From assembly GCA_018907035.1 (NCBI GenBank), contig JACCIC010000038.1, positions 3,657,001-3,721,000 of the forward strand: a stretch of DNA of 64,000 nt. Direction: 5' to 3'. The position numbers and the translations under genes were made by a program. Of the stretch, positions 33,490 through 44,959 are shown piece after piece. Position 1 is the first letter of the stretch. Every line of letters starts with the position of its first letter. Source of the DNA: Sycobia sp. Sy_11 (taxonomy: Eukaryota; Arthropoda; Insecta; Hymenoptera; Epichrysomallidae). Under the pieces are notes generated by a model, which was not told the DNA's origin, made no database searches, and was given only the letters and a program-made list of their open reading frames with translations.

Positions 33490-33698
33490 TTTGTTTTTGC
33501 CTATTTACAGTTAAATTAATCTCAAACAACCATTTAGATTCCTTTTTTTTCTTTATTTACTTATTTATTTATATTTTTTTAAGAGAACATTGAAAAGGAA
33601 AGAAGGGGATTTATATGTCAGAGTTTGTTAAACATAGGCTGGAAACTGAAAAAAAAGAGGTATAAACTTATATTTCACTGCTAACTACAATACATCCA

Positions 33699-33731
<33 letters not shown>

Positions 33732-35296
33732 TTAAGAAAGTTTTTTTTGGATTTCTCTTTAAGATTTAATCATCGCCAATGAATAATCACGTATAACCAT
33801 AAATAAATTTGTACAAGATTTGCTAGTCTGAATGTGCAGATCTGAGATAATCTACCTCGTTACAGGAAAGGTAAAGTTGTTGAATGACAAATACATACAG
33901 TTCTCTTTAAAGAACCAAAGAGAAGTTGAGCATTCTAATTTCGAAATAAAGTTACTGAATAGAAAGTGACGATCTTTGTTTTTTTTCGAATTTTGCTTAA
34001 TTATACTATATCAATTCACCATGTTAATGGGTGGTTTGAGTTATCGCGTGTTTAGCTCTTCTCAATGAGAAGATTGGGTCAAACTGCATTTATACGTGAA
34101 AGAAAGAGATTTTACGGATATTAAAGACCCGGTATCTATCTTAAATATACACAGACGACTTATGGTTTGTATTTGATTAAAACTGGGGCAATATGATGGT
34201 CATCCTAATTATACAAGTTTGTTAAAAATACTATAAGGCTGACACAAATATTTATTAATTTTTTCGTGTTTAATATCAAAGGATTATTTCTATATATTAA
34301 AAATCATACATTCGATTCCTTTTTGATTTCATTAAAATTTTTTTTTGTTTATATTAAATTAAATATTATATATCTTATTTAATAATTGCAATCGATTTAT
34401 GAACAGTAGGATTACAACAAATGTATAGTATATTATTCCTAAATTTAAGGGAGAACCTTCAAATAGGAATATTTTCTTGTAAAATTTTTTTCATTAATTT
34501 TTTTTTTAAATGTGTTTATCTTATACATTGACACTGTTAATTACTGTAAAAATGAGGCTGAAATAAGATAAAAATGCGCCATGTGGTTTGTCTATTTGCG
34601 AAAATTTATTAATTTTTTTTCTACCATATTATTACGGGGCACCGCCATGAAGGATCAATAATACTTCTGGTTTTTCAAATTGAATATTATTGATTTTATT
34701 AAAACAAAAATGATAATACTTGGTGGTTTTCATTATTCCAAAAATTAGAGAACTTAGCTCCCGCGACTATGCTATCTTAAAATTTGTTTAATTTGAATGC
34801 ACTAAATTAAACTTTTATCTTGAGTCATTGTAAACAACCATCGCAATTATTCCATAAACTTAGTGAGATAATAAATTATTTAAATGAAGATTCTATTTCT
34901 TAGTTTAGAAACATTTCCGGAAGATTTCATCATTTAGTATCGATTGTAACAATATTACCCCAAAGTGAATTATGTTTTTTTCTTTTCTTTAAATGAAATT
35001 TGGTAAACAACATTAAAACCTTTTTAAATTAATTTACTGTTAAAAAAAAAAAAAAAAAAAAAAAAATTTTTTTTGACTATGGTAGCTGACAAACCGGAAA
35101 AAAGAGGAGACAATTTACCTTAATTAAATGGAATTTTACGGATTTAACAGAATCGAGAGACGAGCCTGGGGCATGGGAGCCCTAAATTTACTTGTCGATT
35201 AAGGTACATTTATGGATCTCATTATATGTTACAAGGACAAATCACTATTGATTGCGGTGACCCAGAATTGTCACATATTATTATAAATCTATATTG

Positions 35297-35350
<54 letters not shown>

Positions 35351-35801
35351 ATATCTTGCTTATGCCCATCGGATAATCCCGATCGCTTGCCAGCCACCTC
35401 GCGTTGTTTCCCCTTTCAGGAAGATAAATCAGAATTAAATCTGAAAAAGATCGAAGTTAGGTAGACGAGATAGTACCGACGGTATCACAAAGCCGGTATA
35501 GGAACTTTACTCGTCGAATTGTTTACCCTCTTATTCGATCCCTTCTAGGTACAAAAAGTAAGGTAATCGCCAGATTTATTTGATTTAACTGACACATATC
35601 ATAAATTGAACTTTTTGTTTCACGATCCCGCTGGCACGCGATTCGGTTCCATACCCGTTTGCCTCCCGTACGCGTGCACCTGCGTTTTCGCCCGCTACCC
35701 CGCTTCCGTTTGACGATTCCGGACGGCAAAGCAGATCGCGTTTCGAACGGGGCAAACGTACACAGGAGCGAATAGACGAGGCATAATCTCTAGAAGTGAC
35801 C
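31971..35801 (+). other. Long AT-rich leader of the gypsy element
   Basis: About 3.8 kb between primer site and gag without any supported gene. It contains poly(A) runs (near 32079, 32355, 33709-33730 and 35042-35066) and TA microsatellites (33450-33486, 35297-35348). GC-rich sequence resumes about 200 bases before gag. It may include an unrecognised inserted element or host sequence. Confidence 0.5.
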
Positions 35802-36554
35802 ATGGCGTCCGTGAAGAGCGACACAAGCAACGCGTCCTTGGAGCTGATTATGGACCAGTACGATGGGGCCTGGGCGATGTACGGTCGGATTCGCCGTCTG
35901 GACCAGGAGCAGCTGAAGGCCGTCTTAAGCTCGCTAGGTGCAAGTACGCATGGCGACCGTCACACGCTACAGAGACGCCTTCTAAGGGCCGAGCTCCGTA
36001 ATCAGGACCCGTCCCTAGAGATATCCTGGACAACGGAGGACGAGGAAGATCGGGATTCGTCGCCTACGCGAGGCGTGGATCAGACCCAAGTCGTCGATGA
36101 CTCTCTCGTCGATAAGCGCCGTAGATGGACAGGACGTGGGAGTGGACGCCCGATGACCACCCTGGACGAGCTGAAAATTCCGGGACGGGCAACCCCACCG
36201 ACGACGGTGGGGGTGAATCCTTTCGAGAGCCTATGGACTTCGCCGCCCACGGCCGCGCAGATTCCCGGCAGGGCTGTAACGGTCACCGCGACGACGGGCA
36301 CTACCACCACGCCAAAGTACACCACTGCGGGGAACACCCTTCCGAAGTCAGACTCCCAATCGGTTACGATCAACCCGGGGGTGGTGTCAACGGTCAGCCT
36401 GGCGGACCAGTCGGGTTCGTTGCGACGTCTAGAAGATCAGAAACGGGTGGCAAATCTGCAAATGGATCACATACTCCAGATGGCCATGGAACACAATGAG
36501 GAAGAGTGGCTGCGGTTACAGGACGAGATTGATCGTCGATCAATCCTATCATAG
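35802..36554 (+). pseudogene. gypsy gag, first part, with SAP-like motif, ending at an in-frame TAG
   Basis: It starts at ATG 35802 in a good context (GTGACCATGG). Residues about 30-65 (LDQEQLKAVLSSLGASTHGD then LQRRLLRAEL) fit the two-helix SAP nucleic-acid-binding motif. The rest is Thr/Pro-rich linker and a charged helical end. A TAG at 36552-36554 interrupts, but the same frame stays open for another 367 codons including the main gag domain, so this is either a recent nonsense mutation or a programmed readthrough site. Confidence 0.75.
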
Positions 36555-37655
36555 TTCGACCAGCAGTGTCGGCGCCGTAGCGTTCCGCCCCAGCCGCAAA
36601 TGAATCAACGTCCTCGCGCCAGGGAGGAGGTCGACGACGACGCAAACTTGGCGTCTGACGAGGACAGTCAGCACGGAGGAGGCGATCGGCCCGAAGCCAC
36701 GCGCGCACCTACCTCCAGGACGGGAACTAGCAAAGTAGATCGGATCGAAAGCAGAGCCGCAGAATACGGACCGACCGTGACGCAAGAACGCTCGCCGACC
36801 GAACGGACCGGAAATCCTGGCCGAGATTGTTGTCCGCCACCACCTCCCGTCCGCAACACTAGCCTAGAACGGGACACAGTGAGGCCAACCTCGCCCTCGT
36901 GTGCGTGTCCACACAGGAGCAGTCGGGTTTATGGACAGCACTCACCAGTGAGAATCCTAAAGGATTGGGGTATCAAGTTCTCGGGGACCGACCAAGAGTA
37001 TCCGGAAGAATACCTCGCGGACCTCGAAGAGTGTAGATATTCAGCCCGCCTGACGGAGAGCGAATTAATCAGGGCGATCCCCAGTACCCTGAAGGGAGAT
37101 GCTAAGCAGTGGTATCGACCTATACGGGCGGAGACCAATAGCTGGTCAGCCTTTGAAGAGGCGTTCAGGCTTAGATTCATCAACCAGCTGGGTGAGGACG
37201 ACCTTCGAAGGGAACTTTATTCGAGGACCCAGGACCGCAGCGAGTCCGTCGCCACCTTCGTTGCCAAGTTCAGACACATTGTCTCGTACTTCCGGAGACC
37301 GCCGCCGTTGAGCGAGCAGGTGATGGTCGCTGCCAACAGCTTACGACCAGAGTATCAGGTCTACATGGTGGGCAAGACGTTCACCAATTTTACCGAATTA
37401 ACACGCTATGGCCTCGAGATGGAGCGAACCATGGATCTCCAAAACCGGTGGAGCGCACCACCAGCGAAGGGCAAGATGAAACTTCGTAGCGCTGCTCCCG
37501 CCGGAGCTAAGGCCAAGGCGACGAAGGTCGCGGCCATCATGCAGAGTGATAGAGGCCGAAGGACTGAGTCGACCGATAGCGAGGTAGGTAGTAAGGAGAC
37601 ACGGAGGAGGACCAAAGGAGCGAAAGCCAAGGTGAGACGCCGAGACCAATGGTAA
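36555..37655 (+). pseudogene. gypsy gag, second part (retrotrans-gag domain)
   Basis: In the same frame as 35802-36554. After an acidic, Pro-rich linker, residues encoded at about 36945-37440 form the retrotransposon gag core: FSGTDQEYPEEYLADLEEC, IPSTLKGDAKQWYR, FRLRFINQLGEDDLRRELYS and VATFVAKFRHIV. A basic tail (KGKMKLRSAAPAGAKAKATK) follows. The first available ATG is at 36600, but the domain layout argues for one protein with the preceding part. Confidence 0.8.
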
Positions 37656-37726
37656 CGACCAAACCGGAGAGACCGCAGAGCTACGCTGCAGCCGTTATAC
37701 GCCCATCTCCCAACGTACCGCGATAG

Positions 37727-38212
37727 CGGCCGAGAAGTTGGGAAGCACGGCAGCCAAGGATACGATCACGACAACGTCCGAGTCGCCGTTTCGAAGACAA
37801 TGGTCGGTGGCAGAATCGAAGCCGTGAGGAGACTCGGAGAAGCTCGCCGCCAGCGCGTGACAGGGAAGACAGACGGTTCTACGGTTCGTGCTTCCACTGT
37901 AGAGCAGTAGGACACCGGGCGGCGAACTGCCCGAGCATCTCATGCTACCGGTGTCATCAACGCGGCCATTATGCAACCGACTGCCCGAGCAGTCGGAGAA
38001 GCACGCTGTCGTGCCAATGGTGCGGCCGAGAGGGAGTTGCAATCCGTGACTGCCCTGATTGCGCCCCAATGTGTACGAGGTTGGAAACGAGAGGACGGGG
38101 GGACGCAACAGTCCCGCAACCCCCTGTTCACCCGCAGGACGCCGTTAGGACCGAACCCCATGCCGGAGTCCAAGGGAGCTATCCCGAAGAAAAAGGAGCC
38201 ACTAAGTGGTGA
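37727..38212 (+). pseudogene. gypsy gag nucleocapsid region, three zinc knuckles, shifted frame
   Basis: In a different frame from the rest of gag, CFHCRAVGHRAANC and CYRCHQRGHYATDC are both CX2CX4HX4C knuckles, followed by CQWCGREGVAIRDC. An upstream TAG (37724-37726) and a TGA at 38210 bound this frame. From about 37971 to 38600 the original frame is open again with a plausible C-terminal segment (NYVLNEVLKKLEFPPPRW), implying compensating indels. Confidence 0.7.
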
Positions 38213-38600
38213 CGTCCAGCCGCAGGTCAAGCGTGAACCGGAGAAGCCTGCGTGTGAGGCAGCTGATCAAGTGGAGCATGCGAGGCTAGAGGTACTGAAG
38301 GAGAACACCGGAGTCCGGTGTGAGGGGCGAGAGAATCGTGAGATCGAAGATTGTTGGATAGGTCAAGTGCAGATCGGGGAGTCCCCGAGGGAGCGGCAGA
38401 CCGAGGGAGCAAAGTGGTATGCGGAGGAGAGACCGTGTATAGTAAGACCGCACCGACCAACGATAAATGCGAGAGAAGCGTCCGAAGCCAAGAGTGCCCC
38501 GCAGAATACTAACTACGTATTAAACGAAGTATTGAAGAAATTAGAGTTCCCGCCACCGAGATGGCCGGGAGGTATGCCTCCAGCCTGGCTAACGCCGTGA

Positions 38601-40943
38601 CCTCCCCACAGTAAAGTTCAGGGGGGGAGTAGAGTTGTAGCGGAGTTAGATCGAACATCAGGACCTGTGGAGTCCCAGGACCTGGAGAAAACTGTACAGA
38701 CGGAAAAAACCGGCCCGGACCAAGATGGACCCGAGGTAGCCGGAGCGACGTTAGAGAATCGATTGTTCCTTCCCGTGGGGATGAACGGGGTGAATTATCG
38801 CGCATTGTTCGATCCTGGAGCTATAGTTTCGGTCGTCGGACCTCGAGTAGCCGAGCGATTCAAGGATCGACTACGGCCGACCTCGACGAGGCTGAAGAGT
38901 GCCCTCGGCGGAGGGACGACCATGCTAGGCGAGCTACCGCTAATAATAGAAGTGGATGGAGTTGTCGGAGAGTTGTCAGTCAAAGCCGCGAGTTTCCTGG
39001 ACCATGACATTATATTGGGTATGGACTTTTGCCAGATTTGGGTGGTCGAAGCCCGTCTTGGATCTGGACAGTGGCCTATACGAGGCGGTAGGTGGAGAAA
39101 GTTTAGTCGCACGGGACAAGAGGCAGAAGAGGAACAGTTAGTAATATCGGCCGAATGCGCGGGTATCGCCGAAGCCAGCGAGGACCAAAGGACCTTAGTC
39201 GAGGACCTCGTGAGTAAGTTGTTGCCCGAGGCCGCTGAACGATTGGGAGCGACTACCCTGACCGAACATAGAATAGAGGTACAGGACGCGGCTCCAGTCA
39301 AGCACCGGCCGAGACGCATGTCGCCGATGATGATGCAAGTAGCACAGGATGAAGTGAAGAAGATGTTTGAGAAAGGAGTGATCGAGCGCTCGGCCAGTGA
39401 GTGGAGCAGCGCGCCTGTTATCGTGAAAAAGTCCGACGGTTCGTTCCGTTTCTGTGTGGACTACAGAGACCTGAACGCTGTCACCGTCAAGGACGCCTAT
39501 CCGTTACCTAGTATGGATTCTATCTTAGATAAACTGCGTAAGGCCAGATTCTTATCGAAGGTAGACCTGAAGGAAGCATATTTCCAGATACCAATGGACG
39601 CAAAGAGCAGGAAGTTCACGGCCTTCGCAGTACCCGGATCAGGTCTCTGGCAGTTCACCAGAATGCCGTTCGGCCTGACGAACGCCCCCATAACCTTCCA
39701 ACGGCTCATCGACGCACTGTTCGGACCAGAGTATGAACCCAACGTATTTGGATACCTGGACGACATCATCGTAGCGACAGAATCGTTTCAGGACCACATG
39801 GCCTGGCTAGAGCGCGTGTTGAAACGACTGAGAGGTGCAGGACTATCCGTGAATAGGAAGAAGTGCGAATTTTGCTGTTCTCAAGTGGCGTACCTCGGTT
39901 TTCTGTTGGACCGTGAAGGTCTCAGACCGGACCCAGAGAAAGTACGACCATTGTTAGAGTACCCAGCCCCGAGGACCGTGAAGCAACTGCGTCGGTTCCT
40001 AGGCATGATTGGCTGGTATTCGAGGTTCATCGATAAATATTCGGAACTGAAAATCCCGTTAGTTAAGTTATTGCGGAAGGGCCAACCATGGACCTGGGAC
40101 ACCGATCAGGAAGAGGCATTCAATAAACTCAAGGAGGCGTTGACGACCGCGCCAGTGCTCGCACGCCCGAATTTTTCGAAGCCATTTTCGGTACAGTGTG
40201 ATGCGAGCCACTACGTGATCGGTGCAGTACTGACGCAAGAGGGAGAGGATGGCGAGCATCCGATCGTCTACGTGAATCGCGTATTGACCGCGGCGGAGCG
40301 CAACTATACGACCTCAGAAAAAGAGTGCTTGGCGTTGCTGTGGTCGATCAAGAAACTGAGACCATACTTGGAAGGCTATAAGTTCACAGCAATTACGGAC
40401 CACAGTGCACTTCGCTGGCTCCGGAACCTGAAAGAACCTACTGGCCGCCTGTCCCGCTGGGCCCTAGAGATGCAGCAATGGAATTTTGAGATAATACATA
40501 GACGCGGAGCCATTCACCACGTCCCGGACGCATTGTCCCGGATGTTTGAGAACGAGTTCGAAGAAATTGCTGCATTCGAACCGTGTGAGGATGAATGGTA
40601 CACCCAGAGAGTTCAGGAAGTCATAGAATTCCCATACAAGTTTCCGGGGCGGAGTGTACGCGACGGTATGTTATACAGGCGCAGGGTGGACCCTATTTTG
40701 AAGAACGTGAAAGAGGACCACGAGAGTTGGAAACTCGTTGTACCAACGGACCACAGAGAGAGAGAGTGTTGCGTGAGGCACATGAGGAACCGTCAGCTGG
40801 CCATCTGGGCGTCAAGAAGACGTACGACAGAATCACGAGAGATTACGACTGGCCGGAGATTTACCACGATACGAACACCTACATTCGCCAGTGCCCCGAG
40901 TGCCAACGGCATAAGCCCATGCAAACAGGACCACAAGGAATAA
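38601..40943 (+). pseudogene. gypsy pol: protease, reverse transcriptase, RNase H
   Basis: Open from the TGA at 38598-38600. Protease near 38800: ALFDPGAIVSVVG, with DPG where DTG/DSG is usual, and IILGMDF. RT: FCVDYRDLNAVTVKDAYPLP, SKVDLKEAYFQIPMD, RMPFGLTNAPITFQR and the catalytic FGYLDDII. RNase H: VQCDASHYVIGAVLTQE, TSEKECLAL, AITDHSALRW and a VPDALSR end. The true reading passes to another frame within an AG-dinucleotide run at about 40754-40766, so integrase is not in this frame and residues after that point are spurious. There is no ATG at the start; expression would need readthrough or frameshifting from gag. Confidence 0.9.
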
Positions 40944-41854
40944 TGGGTCATCGCATCGTGGAAAAATCTTGGGTCGTTGTGGCTGCCGATGTCGTCGAGC
41001 TTCCCCCGAGTAAGGGGCAATACAAGTATATACTGGTATTCCAGGACCTATTCACCCGATGGGTCGAATTAAAGGCGTTGAAGAGAGCCGACGGCAAGGC
41101 CGTCGCCAAGGCTTTCGAGGATTTAGTCCTATTCCGATGGAACACGCCAGACTACTTCTTGAGCGACAATGGGACTGAATTCGATAATCACGTACTAAAG
41201 AAGATGTTAGAAGGATATGGTGTGAAATATGTCACAACGCCACCATACCACCCACAAGCCAACCCTATGGAGCGGAGTAATCGGACCTTAAAGACCATGA
41301 TTTCTATATTCGTGGGACCGGACCACCGCGATTGGGACCTACATCTGTGCGAACTACGTCACGCCATGAACACAGCGACACAAACATCAACTAGAGTGTC
41401 GCCAGCGTTTTTAAACTTCGGCCGGCATCCGCAACCTGTCAAAAGCTTGAGAAGGGAGGTTGAGGAATGCGAGTTGGTTTCGAGGATCGACCCCGAGGTA
41501 TGGAAGGACCGTATGCGGCGATTAGACGCGTTAAGGAACCTTATCGTCCGCCACATCGACGGGGCACGGGCCACTCAAGAAAGGTACTACAATCGGGGTA
41601 GACGAGATGTGAGTTTCAGGGTGGGAAACCAAGTGTTGCGCAGGGTACGCGTGTTATCGAGCGGGACCCAGAGGTTCTCCTCCAAATTGGCTCCTAGGTA
41701 CGAGGGCCCCTTTCGGATTTCCGATCAGCTTTCCCCGACGGTTTACGTGCTCGACACGGGCTCGAGTCGGCGAAACGCGAAGGTGCACGTGTCGGAGCTA
41801 AAGGGATATGTCCCTTCCCCTCGCGACGTAGCCAGTCCCAGGTTCGGCTTATAG
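40755..41854 (+). pseudogene. gypsy pol: integrase, frame-shifted from RT
   Basis: In the +2 frame: zinc-binding H-H-C-C (HEEPSAGHLGVKKTYDRI then CPECQRHK), catalytic core with AADVVEL (Asp), LSDNGTEF (Asp) and NPMERSNRT (Glu), the DD35E triad, and a C-terminal domain with GNQVLRRVRVLS and LAPRYEGPFRI. It ends at TAG 41852-41854. The only visible damage is a net 2-nt shift at an AG repeat between RNase H and integrase, which looks like replication slippage. Confidence 0.88.
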
Positions 41855-41975
41855 GTTCGTGACGAGACGCTCCGGTTTCCCTTGGTTTTCCCTTTCCCTT
41901 TTCTTTTTTTCCCTTGGTAGTTAGACCGGACCAGTGCTGAAGCTATCCCCTAACTCCGCACTTATTCTTTTAGTA

Positions 41976-42746
41976 ATGGGTCACATGCGGAGACATTACC
42001 GCTCAGGGCTCGGAAGAGAGGTGGCACGGCCACTGATCTCCCGGCCTCGTGCAGGTCATCGACCGTTCCCGGAGTTTCAGCCCGTCCCGGGGGAGTCCTG
42101 GACGGTGGCAGAGTCACTACCTCCGATCCGTGGCGGCGGCTCCGAGTCGTCATGGTCTCCGTCGTCCTCGGATGGCGAAACCGTGGTCGAACGGTCCGTC
42201 TCGCCGCGGGAGGACTCGGTGCTTCCCACCGGACCCCCGAGAGCAGAGCGCCGTCGCGTGGAGCATCGTCCGGAGCGCCCATACGGAGAGAGATACCCCC
42301 GCTTGACGGGGGTACTGTTTGACGGCCTAGAGCCGATACGGACGCGGCCCGAGGTGGACCCACCCCGGCGGCACTGCTACAACTGCTGGCAAGTAGGGCA
42401 CGCGCGCAGGGACTGCCCGCGACCCGTCGCTGCAACATACTACTGCAACTGCGGGCGACGCTGGGTCGTCGTTGAGAGCTGCCCTCGCTGCCGACGGGCG
42501 TATCAACGCTATATGGGGTGGCCCATCCGGACTGCGACGGGGAGCCCCACGGCTTCTTGCGCTTCGGACCATGCACCCGCGGTATCAACATCGCCGCGCG
42601 GGACCCAAGGTGACGCACCGTCAACAGGGGCATCATCGCAGCGACTGATAGCCGTCGTCACCCCACGACCTGTCCGTCGAGGGTCACGACGGGTATCGGT
42701 AAGGGCGTTGGTGCGGCTGCTGCTGGAGGCAGTCGCCGGTCACTAA
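41976..42746 (+). CDS. Third gypsy ORF: CCHC zinc-knuckle protein downstream of integrase
   Basis: A 256-codon open frame between integrase and the polypurine tract, where some gypsy elements carry env. It shows no signal peptide or membrane segment, so it is not an envelope. The first half is Arg/Pro/Ser-rich. Residues about 137-160 contain CYNCWQVGHARRDC (CX2CX4HX4C), followed by a second cluster, YYCNCGRRWVVVESCPRCRR (CxC...CxxC). The C-terminal third is low complexity and basic. Nucleic-acid binding is likely. It may derive from a duplicated gag nucleocapsid. I do not recognise a named family. ATG 41976 is the first ATG in the frame. Confidence 0.65.
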   Translation: MGHMRRHYRSGLGREVARPLISRPRAGHRPFPEFQPVPGESWTVAESLPPIRGGGSESSWSPSSSDGETVVERSVSPREDSVLPTGPPRAERRRVEHRPERPYGERYPRLTGVLFDGLEPIRTRPEVDPPRRHCYNCWQVGHARRDCPRPVAATYYCNCGRRWVVVESCPRCRRAYQRYMGWPIRTATGSPTASCASDHAPAVSTSPRGTQGDAPSTGASSQRLIAVVTPRPVRRGSRRVSVRALVRLLLEAVAGH

Positions 42747-43023
42747 ACGGAACCCCAGGGACGCGGGACACCTGAACCTGGACCTGGACCTGACCAGGAC
42801 CGGAGGACCGGAAGGACAGGAGAACCGTGAGAAAGGGTGAGGCAGACCAGGAGATGACCGAGGGGTAAGGGAATGAGTCATCAACGGTAATCAATAACCT
42901 GAGGGACGATCACAACCAGACAAGGCCAACTACGAGGCGCCCACCCAAGGGCGGGGTGTCAGCGAAGAAAGAAGAAGATGGGTGAAGAAGAGGACGTCCA
43001 AGAATTGCGGACGAAGTCCGGTT
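42747..43023 (+). other. GC-rich 3' untranslated region of the gypsy element
   Basis: Contains a CCTGGAC/CCTGAC tandem motif near 42771-42800. No gene. Confidence 0.5.
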
Positions 43024-43038
43024 TAGGGGGGGGGGAGA
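43024..43038 (+). other. Polypurine tract
   Basis: AGGGGGGGGGGAGA two bases before the right LTR, in the place and composition expected of the plus-strand primer. Confidence 0.85.
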
Positions 43039-43040
43039 TT

Positions 43041-44959
43041 TGTGACGGGCGTCACAAGGCGCCGCGCCGACTTTTCCAGATAACGACGACGCGCGCGCCA
43101 TTTCGCGGACATACAAACATTAAGGCGCTCGCGCGCGCCGTCGCGCCTCGTGCTCGGCACGGTTCCTCCCCCCCCCCTATTTTTTTCGTCCCGCACACGA
43201 GCCGAATATGAGGTCAACGGACTTAAGAAGAAGATGATAGAAAATAGAGATGATAGAGATAAATAGAAATAAGTTAAGTTAGAAAAAAGCGATGAGAAGA
43301 AGATAATATAAATGAAATAAGATAAATGATAAGCAATAATAGAATGTAATAGAAATAAAGATGATAGATACAATAGAAATAATTAAAGTAGAAAATAAGC
43401 GACAATAGATGATAATAGAAATATAGAGATAAATAGAGGTAAATAGGAATAAGTTTAATTAGGAAAAAAGCGATGAGAAGAAGATAATACAAATAAATTA
43501 AGGTAGAAATTAAGCAATAAGATAGATAAATAGAGCTAATAGAAATAAATTAACTAAAGATAATAAACTATAGGATAAGATAATGAATAGAATAAGATAG
43601 ATAAATAGAGATAATAGAAATAAATTAACTCAAGATAATAAACTATAGGATAAGATAATGAATAGAATAAGATAGATAAGAGATGATAGAATTAAAAATA
43701 ATGAAAGAAATAGGATAAGATAGATAGTAAGGGAGATAGACATAATAAACGAAAGGATAAGATAATGAATAGATTAAGATAGATAAGAGATGATAGAAAT
43801 AAAAATATGTAATGATAAAGAATAATAGTAAAAATAATGGTAAAGAAATTTGAATAAGATAGATAATAAGAAAAAAAAGGAGAGGAATTGTTACAGACAT
43901 CAACCGATTTTTTTGTAAATCCGCATTCGGCACGTCGCGGCCACGGTCGGCCGTCGCCGGCAGCCGTCGAACTTCCCCCCTCCCCTTTTCCCATCTTTCC
44001 TCCCTACGAGTAGCGAGACGGCACTGCGTTGTTGGCCGCCTAACCGAGAGGAGAGGTCCGCGAGTCGGAGAGCGAAGAGACGAGCAAGAGAGAAAGTACG
44101 AGAAGAAGTTAGAGGGAGTCAGAGAAGAAGGTGGCGAGAGTAAGAAAAGGTACGAGAAGATGTAGAGAAGAAGGCGGCGAGAGTAAGAAAAGGTACGTGA
44201 AGAAGTAGAGGAAGAAGCGGAGAAGTCAGAGAAATAAGAGGAGAAGCAAGAGAAGAAGTAAGGCAAGAAGCAAGTAGAGGCAGAGTAAGAAGGAGCAAAG
44301 AGGAGAACGGGTAGTGGCGAGGTAAGCGTGAGGAAGAAAGAAGGAGAGTAGACCACGGGAGAGACGCCGTGAGCTGGACGCGAGAAGGGCGACAGCGAGA
44401 AGAGCTAGTGGGGAGGAGAGTTCGAGCGGGCCCAGCAGCACCAGCACCGCCTCCATCCTCGACGACGCGCTACGCCGGCACCGGCGGCGAGCCAGTGGAC
44501 GCCAGCACCGGGGGATCGCGTGCACCCGGTGAACGCCTTCGTGATCGGGTTTGCAGATTTTCTTTCCTGCCTGTCATCGTCCTCCCTTCCTTCCTCCCTT
44601 CCCGCTTTGTGTCCCCCCTTTCCTTCCTCGCTCCCCCCGCAGTGGCCCAAGTTCGGTGGACGCGTCGGGGCGCGGACCACGGTCGGGGGGTGTCGGAGCA
44701 CGGAACCGGGCGTAATAGGAGTGTGTGAAAGAAAGTGTGGCTTTAATAAATTTATGTACGTGAAATCTTGGTTTTATTTCTTTTCTTGCGTGTTGCTGTG
44801 TCGTTGAAATTTCATCCTTTTCCAGACCGGCGGGACCCCCTCTGCAGTAAAGGAGGTAAGTGAGTGGAGAAAAAGAAATTACATTTTTTTGTGTGTGCGA
44901 GACCCCATCGGGACCGGGATAAAAATTCATTTCGGAGAGTGGATCGTCGTCGCATCACA
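43041..44959 (+). repeat. 3' LTR of the gypsy element (1919 bp)
   Basis: Direct repeat of 29890-31925, with TGTGACGGGCGTCACA at the start and CATCACA at the end. It lacks one tandem unit of the purine-rich zone and has scattered single-base differences. Confidence 0.93.

Larger units (their letters stand above)
29890..44959 (+). mobile_element. 15-kb Ty3/gypsy LTR retrotransposon
   Basis: Two long direct LTRs (29890-31925 and 43041-44959) bracket a primer site, a ~3.9-kb leader, gag, pol (protease, RT, RNase H, integrase), a third ORF and a polypurine tract. The insertion is in a TA microsatellite, with ATAT on both sides. LTRs are near-identical outside repeat-length changes, suggesting a fairly recent insertion. 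Coding parts carry an in-frame stop in gag, frameshifts around the zinc knuckles and one near integrase, so this copy is not autonomous as read. Both the total length and the LTR length are large for a gypsy element. Confidence 0.92.

Noticed and set aside
35848..36373. Antisense open frames opposite gag
   Set aside because: Shadow frames of the GC-rich gag coding strand without any domain.
41962..42636. 224-codon minus-strand frame opposite ORF3
   Set aside because: The plus-strand frame has the zinc knuckles; the reverse frame is Arg/Ser/Pro-rich shadow.
41976..42746. Envelope gene of the gypsy element
   Set aside because: No signal peptide, membrane segment or furin-type site; composition and knuckles point to nucleic-acid binding.
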